From Prochilodus magdalenae (Eukaryota; Chordata; Actinopteri; Characiformes; Prochilodontidae), in NCBI GenBank assembly GCA_024036415.1, contig JAMWET010001267.1:37501-101500 (forward strand): a stretch of DNA of 64,000 bases, read 5' to 3'. Positions 22,191 to 34,338 of this stretch are shown here, piece by piece. The first letter of the stretch is position 1. The number at the start of each line of letters is the position of its first letter. The translations under genes were made by a program, and so were the position numbers. Under the pieces are notes generated by a model. It did no database searches. It was given only the letters and a program-made list of their open reading frames with translations, and was not told the origin of the DNA.

Positions 22191-22400
22191 TTACTTGAAT
22201 CACTTCAGTTTTATCTCCATTTAAATGGAGAAAGTTGCCTTCCAGCCAACACTTAATTTCACACCAACATTCTTTCAGACATTTGAGTGAGTATGAGTCT
22301 TTATAGGGGTCCGTAAGGGAGGGGTACAGCTGGGGATCATCGGCATAACAGTGAAATTGGACATCATAGTTCCTAATGATCTTTCCCAATAGAAGCATGT

Positions 22401-22618
22401 CCAATAAAAACTCAGTATTCCATTTCTATTTCTACAATGTGCAATAAAAACTCAGTAGTCTATTTCTATTTCTACTATTTGTATTTTCTGTCATTTTTGT
22501 ATGTAGATCTTATTTATTATTTGTATGTTTCCTGACACTTCTGTTCCTTCCTCTGTGCTGCTGTGGCATGATAAATTTCCCCACTGTGGGATCAATAAAG
22601 GATTATCTTATCTTATGT
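22401..22618 (+). mobile_element. Nested non-LTR 3' end in LINE
   Basis: About 218 bp separating the LINE codons for FSLY from those for MLLLGKIIR. Its 3' end reads AAATTTCCCCACTGTGGGAT, then CAATAAAGGATT and two ATCTT units, a 3' tail common to teleost non-LTR elements. ATGT at 22397-22400 is repeated at 22615-22618 and may be part of the target duplication. The 5' part has an internal repeat of CAATAAAAACTCAGTA. Confidence 0.65.
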
Positions 22619-23184
22619 ACAGAGAAAACAGAACTGGACCCAAGATAGATCCTTGGGGAACTCTGCAATTGACGGTAGGATCTGAAAAATGGAATTTACC
22701 CACATGCACAGTAAAGGTTCTATCACAGACGTACAATTTAAACCAATTCAGCAGTGACCCGTTGAGGCCGACCACATGATCAAGGCGCTGAATGAGTAAG
22801 TTATGGTACAGTATCAAAGGAGCTGTAGGCTCCAACAAAACCAGGATGGCACACTTTCCTGCATCCACTGCTAGCAACAGACCGTTGGTCACCTGTAAGA
22901 GGGCTGAGTCTTACTGTGGACTATGGACGGGTTTAAAACCTGACTACGAAAAAGTGACATTTTAAGTGAGACCCATAGTTGTGAAAGCACAACCTTCTCC
23001 AACACTCCATCAACTGCACTGCCCATCATCAGTTGTGTAGTTGTACAGTTATCACTACATGTCATACCTACCTTCAGGTGTTAGTGAATTAGTGTGTTGT
23101 CCAAAAGGGGGCAAAGCAGTCTGAGCTCACTCTATAGCATGCTGAAGGGTCCATGGTTAGCTTAATGGAGGGTGTGGTCAGACC

Positions 23185-23238
23185 GGTGAAAGTCGCTCTG
23201 GATAAGAGCGTCGGCTAAATGCCATAAAGGTAAATGGC
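23185..23238 (+). mobile_element. Truncated SINE tail
   Basis: AAAGTCGCTCTGGATAAGAG, CGTCGGCTAAATGCC and AAAGGTAAATG are the tail of the SINE family. Only the 3' end is present, inserted into the minus-strand LINE in the opposite orientation. Confidence 0.75.
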
Positions 23239-23884
23239 TTACATGTAAAATGTGAAAATGGACCAATGTCGTCAAGAACAGAGGAACAGGTAGCGTTTAA
23301 AGCAGTGACCAGTTCCTCAGAGAAGATGAACCCGACACAGTGAACCTTAAAGACAGGCTTCAGAAAAAAGTCTGACGGGTGTAAAGGTTGATGGTTGAAA
23401 CCAACATCCGCAATTTCAAGATTACTAGTGATAAAACCAAATGAAGATGATCAGGATTATGACCATGGTTATGGGTGGGCCTGCTAACAGACAGTACTAA
23501 ATTAAAAGAGTCCAGCAAATGTATAAATTCGCCCATCAAAGACATACTGGAACAACAAACATGAATATTAAAATAGATAAGTAATCTGGGAGAAATCCAG
23601 GCTAAGAAATTTGAAATTCATGAAGAAAAAATCGGGGGGGACAGTTCCAGAAGAGGACTAAGTTCACCAAGCCAAGTCTCAGTCAGAAATAAAACATCCA
23701 GCTTGTGGGTTAGGTGGAAGTCCTTCAAAAGAAAAGTTTGGTTCACGAGTGATCTCCCATTAGCCAAGTCTATTTTCATCCAGGTGCTTGCCGTGGACAG
23801 TATAACGTCCAAAGTTCGTGAGAACTGCTCCCCACCTCCTGCAGAGATGTGGACACACAGGAACTAGGCAGCTGGAATGTGACT

Positions 23885-24400
23885 GCTTCGGCAGAATGTC
23901 CGTAAGATGAATGTATTTTGTTCCGTATTTCCGTAAATGTCCGTACATTTGTTCCGTATATCTGTAAATATCTGAAAATTGGTTATGTATTTTTGTAAAT
24001 TTCCGTAAATTTGTTCCGTATTTCCGTATATGTCCGAAAATTTGTTCTGTATTTCCGTAAATGTCCGTAAATTTGTTCCGTATTTCCGTAAATGTCCATA
24101 AATTTGTTCCGTATATCTGTAAATATCTGAAAATTTGTTATGTATTTTCGTAAATATCTGTAAATTTGTTCCGTATTTCCGTATATATCTGAAAATTTGT
24201 TCCAGATTTCTGTAAATGTCTGTAAATTTGTTAAGTATTTTCATAAATGTCCGTAAATTTGTTCTGTATTTCTGTAAATGTCCAAAAAAACACATCTGTC
24301 ACACACACATGAATGATCACAATCCCACCGGAATCAGTTCTAATATACGGAACGCGCTTTGTTCCATATTACCGTAAATGTCCGATAAACACATGTGTCA
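23885..24400. repeat. 31-bp minisatellite
   Basis: About 12 copies of a 31-bp unit made of AAATTTGTTCCGTATTTCC and GTAAATGTCCGT between 23905 and 24290, with an outlying copy at about 24358-24385. Units alternate CCGTAAA and CTGAAAA forms. The tract sits just upstream (5') of the minus-strand LINE. Confidence 0.9.
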
Positions 24401-25230
24401 AGCATGATTGATCACCCCCCACCCCACTCTCCCCGGAATCAGATCAAATACTATTTCACACACATGGCACTCACACATGACCACACCCCCGTCCCTTATT
24501 GTTATTCCTGAAAGGTGGCAACACCTACACCCATCCAGCACTATGCATGTGCATCAGCACGCAGCCGCTCTACGAGGGACCAATACCAGTTGGCACTAAT
24601 CTAAGCCAGTGGCTGCGCTTATGGCCGGCATCTGGCGCGACAGTACCCGGCAACTCTCTGGCTGATGATTAGAGAGACAGTTGAGATCAGATGCAGATCT
24701 TAACTCACACCAACATCGTAGGGAAGCAGACCGTGACGTGATGCTTATGGTTTCGGTGCACAGGAGACGGTGGGATCACACAGATTTGAAAGGATCGTGT
24801 TTCAAGCCGCAGCGATCATTAAAACTTTTGCAGACTTGCATGGGGGAAAAATAAAAGCCTGTGAAGTAAAGGAGCGGAATGACGGATAACCAAAGAGGGA
24901 CGAGGCGGAGAAAAGGCTGTAGCACTAAAGCTACCATGCGCCAGCCTTTATGTGCCCTGAAACTCAAACACATGATGCAACTGGTCAGAAATGCTGGGCT
25001 GGGAGACCAGATCCAATATCTTCTGACAGCCTAAAGGCTTCTCAAAGAAAGGTTTGCCACTAAGACGCGCTGGATGTAGACCCCACATGACACTTTCTCA
25101 CATATATATATATATATATATGCTCCCAGGCCACTTTATTAGAAACCCCTTCCTCTGTCTGGCCACTTTATTGTCCACCTACTTTATACAGTAGTCTGCA
25201 AACATCAGGGAGCGTCCTTTCATTTACACC
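24401..25230. other. Unannotated; short TA microsatellite
   Basis: No gene recognised. A TA run lies at about 25102-25121. GGCCACTTTATTAGAAACCC and a second CCACTTTATT at 25130-25185 suggest a MITE end that I could not assign. Confidence 0.4.
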
Positions 25231-25249
25231 GGCTGGCCAAAAAGAAAAA

Positions 25250-25725
25250 GAGACCGTAGAAGTCACGCCTAGGCTCAGTAAGGAAGCAATGAGAACGTGG
25301 AACTAAACAGCTGTGAGGGCATGAGAAGACCACTCATTCGTGAGACTAATTAGAAGAAAAGAAAGGAGACACAATAGAAAAAGGTCATGTGGTCTGATGA
25401 GTGGTCTGATGAGTCCCGACCTGACCCTATTCCAGAGCGATGGGAGCATCAGGGTAAGTAGGGAAGCACATGAAGTGATGCAGCCATCATACATACTGTA
25501 GCTCACACTATACAAGCCTCTAGAGGTCGTGTTATGATATGGGTCAAGGGGTCATGGTTGCCCGGTCAAGTCAAGGGTCAGCGTTGTTATGGTAATCAGT
25601 AGACCACCTGAATGGCCAGGGTATCCCATCAGAGCATTCGTTTATCCCTGATGGCCTGGCCATTTTTTAGGACATCAGCACCGAGATGCACCGGGCTGTG
25701 ACTGTGAAAGACTGGACCTGAGGAG
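25250..25725 (+). pseudogene. Tc1-like transposase remnant, lineage 2
   Basis: The plus strand keeps motifs in the right order but in different frames. TGGTCTGATGAGTCCCGACC encodes a WSDESR-type motif (first catalytic Asp). LTLFQSDGSIRVSREAHEVM follows. FIPDGLAIF, a stop, then DISTEMHRAVTVKDW (25650-25720) corresponds to the FFPDGTGIFQDDNARIHRA region with the second catalytic Asp. The middle of the domain is shortened and stops are present. It differs clearly from the deletion-derivative family at 12086 and elsewhere. It ends where a LINE 3' UTR begins. Confidence 0.65.
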
Positions 25726-25874
25726 GTTGGGCTCTGGTTCCTCTCGTGGTTTCCTCCTTACCCAAGGGAGTTTTTCCTCGCCACTGTTGCCTCTGGCTTG
25801 CTCAATGGGGGGCTTGGACCTGGTTTCCTTCTTTGACACAACGGTGGTTGTAAAAAAGCCCTATACAAATAAAC

Positions 25875-25918
<44 letters not shown>

Positions 25919-25922
25919 GTTC
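25726..25922 (+). mobile_element. LINE 3' UTR with ATTG tail
   Basis: GGGAGTTTTTCCTCGCCACT, GTTGCCTCTGGCTTGCTC, GCCCTATACAAATAAA and a terminal run of about nine ATTG units (25876-25913) form the typical 3' end of a teleost L2-type LINE. It abuts the Tc1 remnant at about 25725, so it is 5'-truncated. Confidence 0.75.
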
Positions 25923-26001
25923 AGGGAACATGAAGAAGTATTCTCATATGTGACCCGCCCACCACATCCCATTCGAATAGGGTTTCGGAAACGGAAAAGC
26001 G

Positions 26002-27058
26002 TGAGAACGTTGGGTTATTTGGATGGTGAAAAGATGCGGTGAATGCCAAACCAACTTCTAAGGCTGAACTCATGTGGAGGTTGTGTCTCCTAATGAAGAC
26101 GTAAAGAAGGCTTCTGTGGTATCTGCTGGGGTTTCTACACCCGTCAGTGTCACTGCATGGTTAGAGAGTGGAGCACCACTTTAAAACATCCATCCAACAG
26201 CAGCTCCGTGGGATTCAACTGCTACAGGAACTATTGAGCTTAAGCCGGCGACGTTTAATCCTAGATCTGGAGACCTACCACCCTGGACAGGGGTCTCTAA
26301 CTCCACACCAAGCTACGCTGGTTGGGAACCACTCCTGCCATTTCCAGCACTGTGGGCAACAGCTTGAGAACGTTGGGTCATTTGGATGATGAGATGCAGT
26401 AAATGCTAAACCAACTTCTAAGACTGAACTCCTGTGGAGGATGTGTTTCCTTGAGAAACTAAAAGTGAGACCCCTGAAAAGCAGGGAAGCTGTAAAGAAG
26501 GTAAAGAGTGGACACACCATTGAGGCTTCAGTGGTATTTGCTGGGGTTTCTACACCCGTCGGTGTCACTGCTAGGTTGTAGTGGACCCCCACTAAAAAGC
26601 ATCTATCGTAGTGAGTGGCTCTGTGGTACAGGAACTACTGAGCTATAGCAGGGGTATGCAGTCCTAGATATGGAAACTTTAGCGCTCCGAAGCTCCAAGA
26701 CTTCAAGACTCCAAAGCTACGTCACTCATTCATACATTCCTCTGGCCCATCACAGTCCATCACCTGGCTTTAAAAGGATTCGACGTACGTTCCTGTTCTC
26801 CTCCTTCTTTCCCCCTACCACCTCTTTGGTCGGTAGTTGGCTCTTCCTCTGCTGTCCATATCCGGCAAGACCTGCAAAGGCCGGAATGCTTCCAGACCTG
26901 GGCCCATGACGGGGCTGACACCAAAGACTCAAGGCTAGCAGAACTGGAGATCTACCACTCTGGAGATGGGTTGGGAACTGCTCCTGCCATTTCCAGCACA
27001 GTATGGCATAGCCAGCCCCCCGGACCACGCTTTGGATAGGACGTTGGGTTTAATTGCT
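26002..27058 (+). repeat. Diverged tandem duplication, about 363 bp
   Basis: GAGAACGTTGGGTTATTTGG at 26002 and GAGAACGTTGGGTCATTTGG at 26365 start two diverged copies that share GCTGGGGTTTCTACACCCGT, CTACAGGAACTATTGAGC and CCACTCCTGCCATTTCCAGC. A third partial copy lies at 26940-27058. No reading frame is conserved between copies. Confidence 0.7.
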
Positions 27059-27732
27059 TTGCCGCAGTTTCGTTTTCTCCTCAGTCCTCAGAGCTAAAGC
27101 TTCAATGCATGACGGTTACGTAGGTATATTTTATATGGTCTGGAAGCCAAAGTGAGTATTTCTATAAAACTCAAGCACGCGAGACATTCCAGATGTGCCA
27201 GATATGATGAATGCATTTCCGGGCTTGTTTTAGTCTGGCAGTCTCAAGGTGTTAAAGCAAGCACTTCCATTCCACGAGTTCAACAGGTTTGTGTAATTGG
27301 GTCACTGTCAGTGCTCGCCGCATTCTCATCCATCTCCTCTCTCGATGTGGGGAAGGATAATGGAGAGGAAAAGAAAAGGATGGAAAGATAAGAATAGAAC
27401 GATCCAGAGGGAATACGAAAGAGCGCATCGTTCATGCATGCCACGTATGCACACGCAACCTGGTTTGTACCGTTTGCTGGTCTTACCATGAATGTGGTCA
27501 ATCAGCCGAGACGCCTTAGCTTCTTTGGTTTTGCACTGAGCGCTCAAGGCTAATTTAACAACCTCAGGTTCAACAAAAGACTGGTAGAGTGTGTAATGCT
27601 AGGAAACAGCTGGTGGAACATCAAACAAGTTAATTAGGTTAATTGGCTACGAGTGAGGGCGGGGTCACCACTATGTGAGAGACTGCACATCATCAAAGAC
27701 TGATGATCATCATCTACACTGCGTACACTTAT
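27059..27732. other. Unannotated sequence
   Basis: Overlapping 60-80-codon frames on both strands show no motif. Nothing else recognised. Confidence 0.4.
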
Positions 27733-28275
27733 TGTCAATGCACACAGACCGTTACCACGACTGTCCTTAACACCACGTCACCGTCACCGAAGACTGCAGT
27801 GGTGTCGTACCAGACTGTCATGGAGTGACTCAGAATGGCAGCGGGTCATCTTCAGTGACGAGTCCCGCTTTAGTCTTGGTGGAGACGCCCAACGAATCCG
27901 TGTGTGGAGGCACCGTGGTCAGCACCGAGATGAGCGGTGTGTTGTCACACGTCCAGAAGACCTGGTGTCCCTCCACCTCCACCCCTACCGCACCATCTGC
28001 AGGAACTGTGTGAGGATGTTCAAGCTGCATGGGATGGATTATCACAGGACTCCATTAGGAACCTCTACAGCTCCATACCGAGACGTCTGGCGTGTTGGGT
28101 TAGCAAACACGGCGGCCCAACACCATACTGAGAGACAGACTTCTGTATGTGTAGCTCAATAGATATTGTTCATATCAGTCAAAATTTATCATCAGTTATT
28201 GATCCTGGTCACCTTTTCCTCTTCCTTCCCAACACCACCGCACTCCCACACCTCCTTCTGGGTGGAGCTGTTCTT
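27733..28275 (+). mobile_element. Tc1-like deletion derivative, 5'-truncated
   Basis: Begins at CACACAGACCGTTACCACGA and runs to the 3' end CTCCTTCTGGGTGGAGCTGT. The first transposase frame reads RVIFSDESRFSLGGDAQRI then RVWRHRGQHRDERCVV (first catalytic Asp in FSDES). The frame then crosses the family deletion junction near 27945-27975, and the true C-terminus (HHLQELCEDVQAAWDGLSQD) continues in another frame. The third acidic residue and the DNA-binding head are missing. Confidence 0.85.
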
Positions 28276-28339
28276 GTGATGATGAGTTTAACTGGACAAA
28301 CTAGCAAACAAACTTAGCTGTCACTGGGTTTTGGATCTA

Positions 28340-28700
28340 GTGATGCTCCGCCAGATGCTTTTACAGCAGCCCTCAGTTTGTGTTTTCTTCTTGAGTCGTT
28401 TTGCCCTCAGTAAGTGAAATGTAGCTTGGTTGGCTGGAGCTCAGGTGATTGGATTGGCCTTGGGCTCCTTTCGCAGCATGCTTCGGGTCATTGTCCTTCT
28501 GTAATGTGAAGTGCTGTCCGATGAATTTGAAATCAAATTGCTGAGCACATAATACGGCCCTGTACTCAGCAGATGAACTTTCACAGTTCTATTGGCAGCA
28601 TAAGCCGTCAAAGCCAGGCACGGTTTTTGTTCATGAAGGTCCAAATAACTTATACGTTTCTCTCAGTGAAAAGCCACACAGTCAATACAGTATTCAGTTA
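28340..28700 (-). pseudogene. Tc1-like transposase fragment, lineage 3
   Basis: On the minus strand FKFIGQHFTLQKDNDPKHAAK can be read at about 28470-28530. xQDNDPKHTxK is the conserved motif of the second catalytic Asp in one Tc1 lineage. The preceding sequence (positions up to 28620) resembles the matching upstream stretch of that lineage as I recall it, and the following codons are degraded. It is a dead internal fragment, unrelated in detail to the deletion-derivative family. Confidence 0.6.
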
Positions 28701-28869
28701 CAATGGCATATGGTCAAACTGCCCCCTAGCTAAAGGCCTGAACCCCACCAAACCAGTCTGGGATGAAAGTGGACTGTGAGCCAGACCTTCTCATCCAATA
28801 TCAGTTCCTGACAAAAGGACTACAGATGGGTACCATCACACTGGTAGCATCACAACAGATATGGAAAAT

Positions 28870-29127
28870 GTCTCCGCTGTCCAAAGAAAAACACGTACGT
28901 CCATTATTATCGATTTTTACTTTTATGCATTGTTTGAGGACCACAGCTGCTGTTTACACTGGATGACAATTTCATCATTAATGGACCAATAGAATGGCCC
29001 CAAATCACTGGGGGGTGGGGGAAAGTCTGGTTCTATGGACTTGCATTAAAATTGAATCAGGTTTTCGCCCTCTGCTGTGAAGTTGCCATTTTTATAGGTG
29101 CTGTTTTTTTCTTTGGACACAGATGAT
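28870..29127. mobile_element. 253-bp-type MITE, diverged copy 3
   Basis: Ends read TCTCCGCTGTCCAAAGAAAA and, inverted, ATCATCTGTGTCCAAAGAAA. The interior has the words of the family in opposite order (TTACTTTTATGCATTGTTTG, ACTTGCATTAAAATTGAATC), so it is inserted in the opposite orientation to copies 1 and 2 and is older. Confidence 0.7.
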
Positions 29128-29478
29128 ATGCCGGAATATGAAATAATAAATAAATAAATAACAAGGGAGGAAATTGGAGCGTACTGAAATTGGGAGGTCC
29201 TGTGCAGACACAGGTTTTCAGTATTTGCCTGGTTTCATCATAAATGTAAAAACTGAGTAACATCAGAAATAAACTCATTAAAAGAAGGCCGGCATTTCCT
29301 CTGTTTGTAAACATGAATATCATATTTCGCCAAGAGAAAAATTATGTTTATTAAATCGGTTATGTGTGACTCCAGTTGTTTACATAAAAAAACATAACAA
29401 CAAAAAGGAAACACATTATCAGGTTTTACAGACCACATAGAACAAGTGTGTACACCCACAGCCACTTCCTCACATACA
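29128..29478. other. AT-rich unannotated sequence
   Basis: No gene recognised; an AATA run lies at 29142-29161. Confidence 0.4.
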
Positions 29479-30352
29479 CCACCTTGTATCTACACTCATT
29501 GTCCAGTTTATCAGCTCCACTGACCATACAGGACACTCTGTAGGTGTACAGGTCCAGACTGTAGTCCATCTGTTTCTCTGTGTACTGTATTACCCTGTTC
29601 TTCAATGGTCAGGACCCCCACAGGACCACCACAGAGCAGGTACTATGTGGGTGGTGGATCATTCTCAGCACTGCAGTGACACTGACGTGGTGGTGGTGTG
29701 TTAGTGTGTGTGGTGCTGGTGTGAGTGGATCAGACACAGCAGTGCTGCTGGACACCACAGGGTAACTGCTGGACTGAGAATCGTCCACCAACCAAAACTA
29801 TTCAGCACGACAGCGTCCTGTGGGCAGCGTCCTGTGGGCAGCGTCCTGTGGGCAGCATCCTGTGGGGCAGCGTCCTGTAGGTAGTGTCAAGTGGGCAGCG
29901 TCCTGTGGGCAGCGTCCTGTGGGCAGCATCCTGTGGGCAGCGTCCTGTGTCCACTGATGAAGGACTAAAGGAAGCCCAGCACTGCACTGTGCAGCAGCAG
30001 ATGAGCTATCGTCTCTGACTGTCCATCTACAAGGTGGACCAGCAAGGTAGGAGTGTCTAATAGAGTGGACAGTTAGTGGACACAGTGTCTCAACACTCCA
30101 GCAGCACTGCTGTGTCTGATCCACTCACACCAGCACCACACACACTAACACACCACCACCACGTCAGTGTCACTGCAGTGCTGAGAATGATCCACCACCC
30201 ACATCATACCTGCTCTGTGGTGGTCCTGTGGGGGTCCATTGAAGAACAGGGTAATACAGTATACAGAAAAACAGATGGACTACAGTCTGGACCTGTACAC
30301 CTACAGAGTGTCCTATAGGGTCAGTGGAGCTGATAGAGTGGACACTGAGAGC
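29479..30352. mobile_element. Complete fold-back (palindromic) MITE
   Basis: A roughly 870-bp element with very long terminal inverted repeats: left arm 29479-29752, right arm 30098-30352. Matching words are ACTGACCATACAGGACACTC / GAGTGTCCTATAGGGTCAGT and GGATCAGACACAGCAGTGCT / AGCACTGCTGTGTCTGATCC. The 345-bp centre includes about nine units of a 14-bp repeat, GCGTCCTGTGGGCA (29812-29950). There is no coding capacity. This is the reference copy for the partial copies at 5461, 6968, 9672, 42061 and 43396. The superfamily is not assigned. Confidence 0.88.
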
Positions 30353-30750
30353 TGAGTCACACTCTGAATGCATTGTAAATCCATTTGTTGTGTCTAGTCT
30401 CGTCATTATGGCACATTCAGACCGTACAAGCCGAGCTAGGCTGGGGTTTCTCAGCTTTAGCTACTTTCAATTCAATTATATCCTCATCTGCTTTATGGAT
30501 CAGTTACCGTATAGAACACACTGTGAATAAACTAAGGGTTGTGTTCTTGTGGTTTGGTTCCAGGAACATGCAGCATTTCACTTTCTATTGAATTGCTGTT
30601 GAAACAACCTCTGCTAAATGTCCCATTTGCTTTTTGACCCCTCAATGGCCTCCATACTCCATTCCTTAAAACAGGGCAGGCCTCACATGGAAGGGCATAT
30701 CTGACATCTACGTTTTGGAGCCTGTTGAAATGGATTTGCCAGAATTCCTC
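30353..30750. other. Unannotated sequence
   Basis: No feature recognised. Confidence 0.4.
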
Positions 30751-31320
30751 AATGGAAACAAAACAAAATGAATAGAGGACTGAGAACTAGAACCACAGGG
30801 GTGAAGTTAAGACCCAGTGCACTACAAAACAGATGTGGTTATGCTACATTAGCTGCAGCTTAGCTGAGTCAGTAAGGCTAGCTGGCTAGCTAGCTAGGTA
30901 GCTTATTGATGCTTCTACCAAACATCCAGAAGCTGACACAAACTCACTGGTTTACAGAGTCAGTGTTCGAATGTACCAGTCGGTGAGGAAAGGCTCTCTT
31001 CAATGGAAACGAAGAAATGGATAGAGGACTGAAAACTGCAACTACAGGCTCGAAGGTGAGACCCAATGCACTACAAAACAGATCCAGTTATGCTAGGTTA
31101 GCTGCTGCCTAGCTATTTCAGTAGGGCTAGCTGGCTAGCTAGGTAGCTTAGAGATGCTTCCTCCAAACACACTGAAGTTGGCTACCTCACTGGTTTACAG
31201 AGTCAGTGTTCGAATGTACCAATCGGTGAGGAAAGGCTCTCCTCAATGGAAACGAAGGAATGGACAGAGGACTGAAAACTGCAACCACAGGATTAAAGGT
31301 AAGACCCAATGCACAGACAG
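30751..31320 (+). repeat. About 245-bp tandem repeat
   Basis: Unit starts at CAATGGAAAC at 30751, 31001 and 31243 (periods 250 and 242; the third copy is partial). Units share GATAGAGGACTGAAAACTGC, GACCCAATGCACTACAAAAC, GGCTAGCTGGCTAGCTAGG and GTCAGTGTTCGAATGTACC. The nested GCTAGCTAG word is itself reiterated. Non-coding. Confidence 0.85.
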
Positions 31321-31507
31321 GATCAGCTCTTTTAGGCCCACAGCAGAGTGAAGGGAGGAAAGCTAAGTTAGCATGCTAGTTACTTAGCATAGCTAGGTGT
31401 TTGTGTTGAATGGACTTATCCAGCTGAATCTTTACCATAGCTGCTGCCGCTGTGTTGGAGTGGTCTCAGAAACTTCCAAGTTGGAAAACCAGTGGCGAGA
31501 GACAGGT

Positions 31508-31515
31508 TTCTTTCT

Positions 31516-31614
<99 letters not shown>

Positions 31615-31719
31615 CTCTGTGTCTCTCTCTTTCTTTCTCTCTCTCTCTCTATAGTTCTCTCTCGTTCTATAGTTGTCTGTGTCTGTCTCTTTCTCTCTGT
31701 CTCTTTCTGACTCTATAGT

Positions 31720-31748
<29 letters not shown>
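31508..31748. repeat. CT and TA microsatellites
   Basis: A CT tract at 31519-31557, a TA tract of about 25 units at 31561-31610, and further CT-rich sequence to 31748. Confidence 0.95.
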
Positions 31749-31750
<2 letters not shown>

Positions 31751-31792
31751 GGCCCACTGTTAGACATGGTTTACGGTAGAGTACATCAATGA

Positions 31793-32263
31793 AAAGACGG
31801 CTGCACCACGCAGGACTACATGCACACAGACCGTTACTGTCCTTAACACCACGTCACCGTCACCGAAGACTGCACTGGTGTCGTACCAGACTGTCATGGA
31901 GTGACTCAGAACGGCAGCGGGTCATCTTCAGTGACGAGTCCCGCTTTAGTCTTGGTGGAGACGCCCAACGAAACCCAACGGTCAGCACCAAGATGAACCG
32001 TTTGTTGTCACACGTCCAGAAGGCCTGGTGTCCCTCCACCTCCACCCCTACCGCACCATCTGCAGGAACTGTGTGAGGATGTTCAAGCTGCATGGGATGG
32101 ATTATCACAGGACACCATTAGGAACCTCTACAGCTCCATACCAAGACGTCTGGCGTGTTGGGTTAGCAAACACGGCGGCCCGACGCCATACTGAGAGACA
32201 GACTTCTGTATGTGTAGCTCAATAAATATTGATCATATCAGCCTAAATTTATCATCAGTTCTT
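31793..32263 (+). mobile_element. Tc1-like deletion derivative
   Basis: From GCTGCACCACGCAGGACTAC to the AATAAATATTGATCATATCA end. The transposase frame reads RLHHAGLHAHRPLL, later LSWSDSERQRVIFSDESRF and SLGGDAQ. A 24-bp deletion then removes the usual RIRVWRHR codons (AACGAAACCCAACGGTCAGC) and changes frame. The common deletion junction follows and then the C-terminal stretch in another frame. The 3' terminal inverted repeat is missing. Confidence 0.83.
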
Positions 32264-32740
32264 CTGACTGGCAATGGTAGAACATGTCCTGATTGCAGTG
32301 TGGTCCCTGCTACACTGTGTTGGTTGCTCCTCCCCTGAAGGTGGTCTATATGAGAAGCTGCTACCTTGGGTAGAACAGCCTCTGTGTGAACGAGGTGAGT
32401 ATGTTGGCTCCGTGGAATCCTCCACAGCAGGAGAAGAAAAGGAAAGTCTTGTGTGGTTCCGGATGAAAGCTTGCGGTTCTCCTCAGGGAACGGCTCCAGA
32501 ACCCGGCAGGTCTGCACTCCTCTTTTGTTCCTCCTCAGCGCGGGCGTGCCTGGTAAATCTGATCAAAACTTTTCTGTGATGGCCGGGAACTGTGCTGCGG
32601 GCCGGGTGGCTCGGCGAGGGAGTTCTGGAACGTTCCCTCGTAGGCGTCTCCTGCAGCTCCGCGGAGACTGAAAGGTCAGCGTTTGAGAGTTGTGTAAATC
32701 TATCATTAGACTGCCCTCGGGGCAGCAGCACTCACACACT
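32264..32740. other. Unannotated, partly GC-rich sequence
   Basis: GC-rich around 32575-32680, but no frame with a known domain. Nothing else recognised. Confidence 0.35.
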
Positions 32741-32749
32741 GCCAAAGAA

Positions 32750-32870
32750 TATGAGGAGAGAGAGACAGGGAGAGGGGGGGAGAGCGGGAGAGGGGAGGGA
32801 GGAAGGGAGAGGGAGAGAAAGCTTGAGAGAGAGAGAAAGAGACAGAGAGACACATGGGTGGGGGGAGTTG
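32750..32870 (+). repeat. GA-rich purine tract
   Basis: About 120 bp of almost pure purine, GAGAG/GGGAG type, on the plus strand, 70 bp before a long polypyrimidine array. Confidence 0.9.
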
Positions 32871-32937
32871 AGGGGGTATGTGGGACTCGTTCATCATGGC
32901 ACTGCAGGTAACTGTACATGCAGGTTCAGTTGTACAG

Positions 32938-33938
<1,001 letters not shown>

Positions 33939-34338
33939 GTAATGTGGAGAGCGGTGGTGATGTTTAATATTCCTCATTACCTAATTACAGTGAAGTGGAA
34001 GTGTAGAGGGTAACACTATTTTAATCAAAATGAGCTTCGCTTTACGAGGCCACTTAAAGTTTTTTGTTCCTTATCAGGAGCCAAATGCATATTTTCCCTT
34101 CTTGGCAAAAGAAGCATGATGCTGGGATGCCGGTGCACTAAGAAAGTGGTCACATCTAACAGGAAACGACAGCAGAGAGGAGGATAAGAAGGGTAACGGA
34201 GTAAGCCATGCATCAATAAGATAACAGCCCACACATACCAGGACAGAGCCACAGCGACTGCCACTTCATAACTTACCTGTGTGTTAGGATTTGGCAGTGC
34301 CAGCTGTGATTCCGCTCTGACTTTCGGCCCAGTACCCT
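33939..34338. other. Unannotated sequence
   Basis: The AT-balanced block at 33955-34010 has an ATTCCTCATTACCTAATTAC core that looks like a non-coding regulatory element, but there is no proof. Confidence 0.3.

Larger units (their letters stand above)
22191..23830 (-). pseudogene. L2-like LINE ORF2, degraded
   Basis: Reading the minus strand from 23830 down, an AP-endonuclease piece with DVLFLTETWL lies at about 23660-23700, and an endonuclease C-terminal piece with SRPTHNHGHNPDHLHLVLS at about 23440-23490. A reverse transcriptase piece, VPQGSILGPVLFSLYI, lies at about 22616-22664, and the catalytic box FHCYADDPQLY near 22320-22350. The order endonuclease then polymerase is that of L2/CR1-group LINEs, and the polymerase motifs fit L2 best by eye. 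Frameshifts, a nested insertion between VPQGS and YADD, and a SINE-tail insertion break it. The 3' end merges into the 42-bp minisatellite. Confidence 0.8.
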
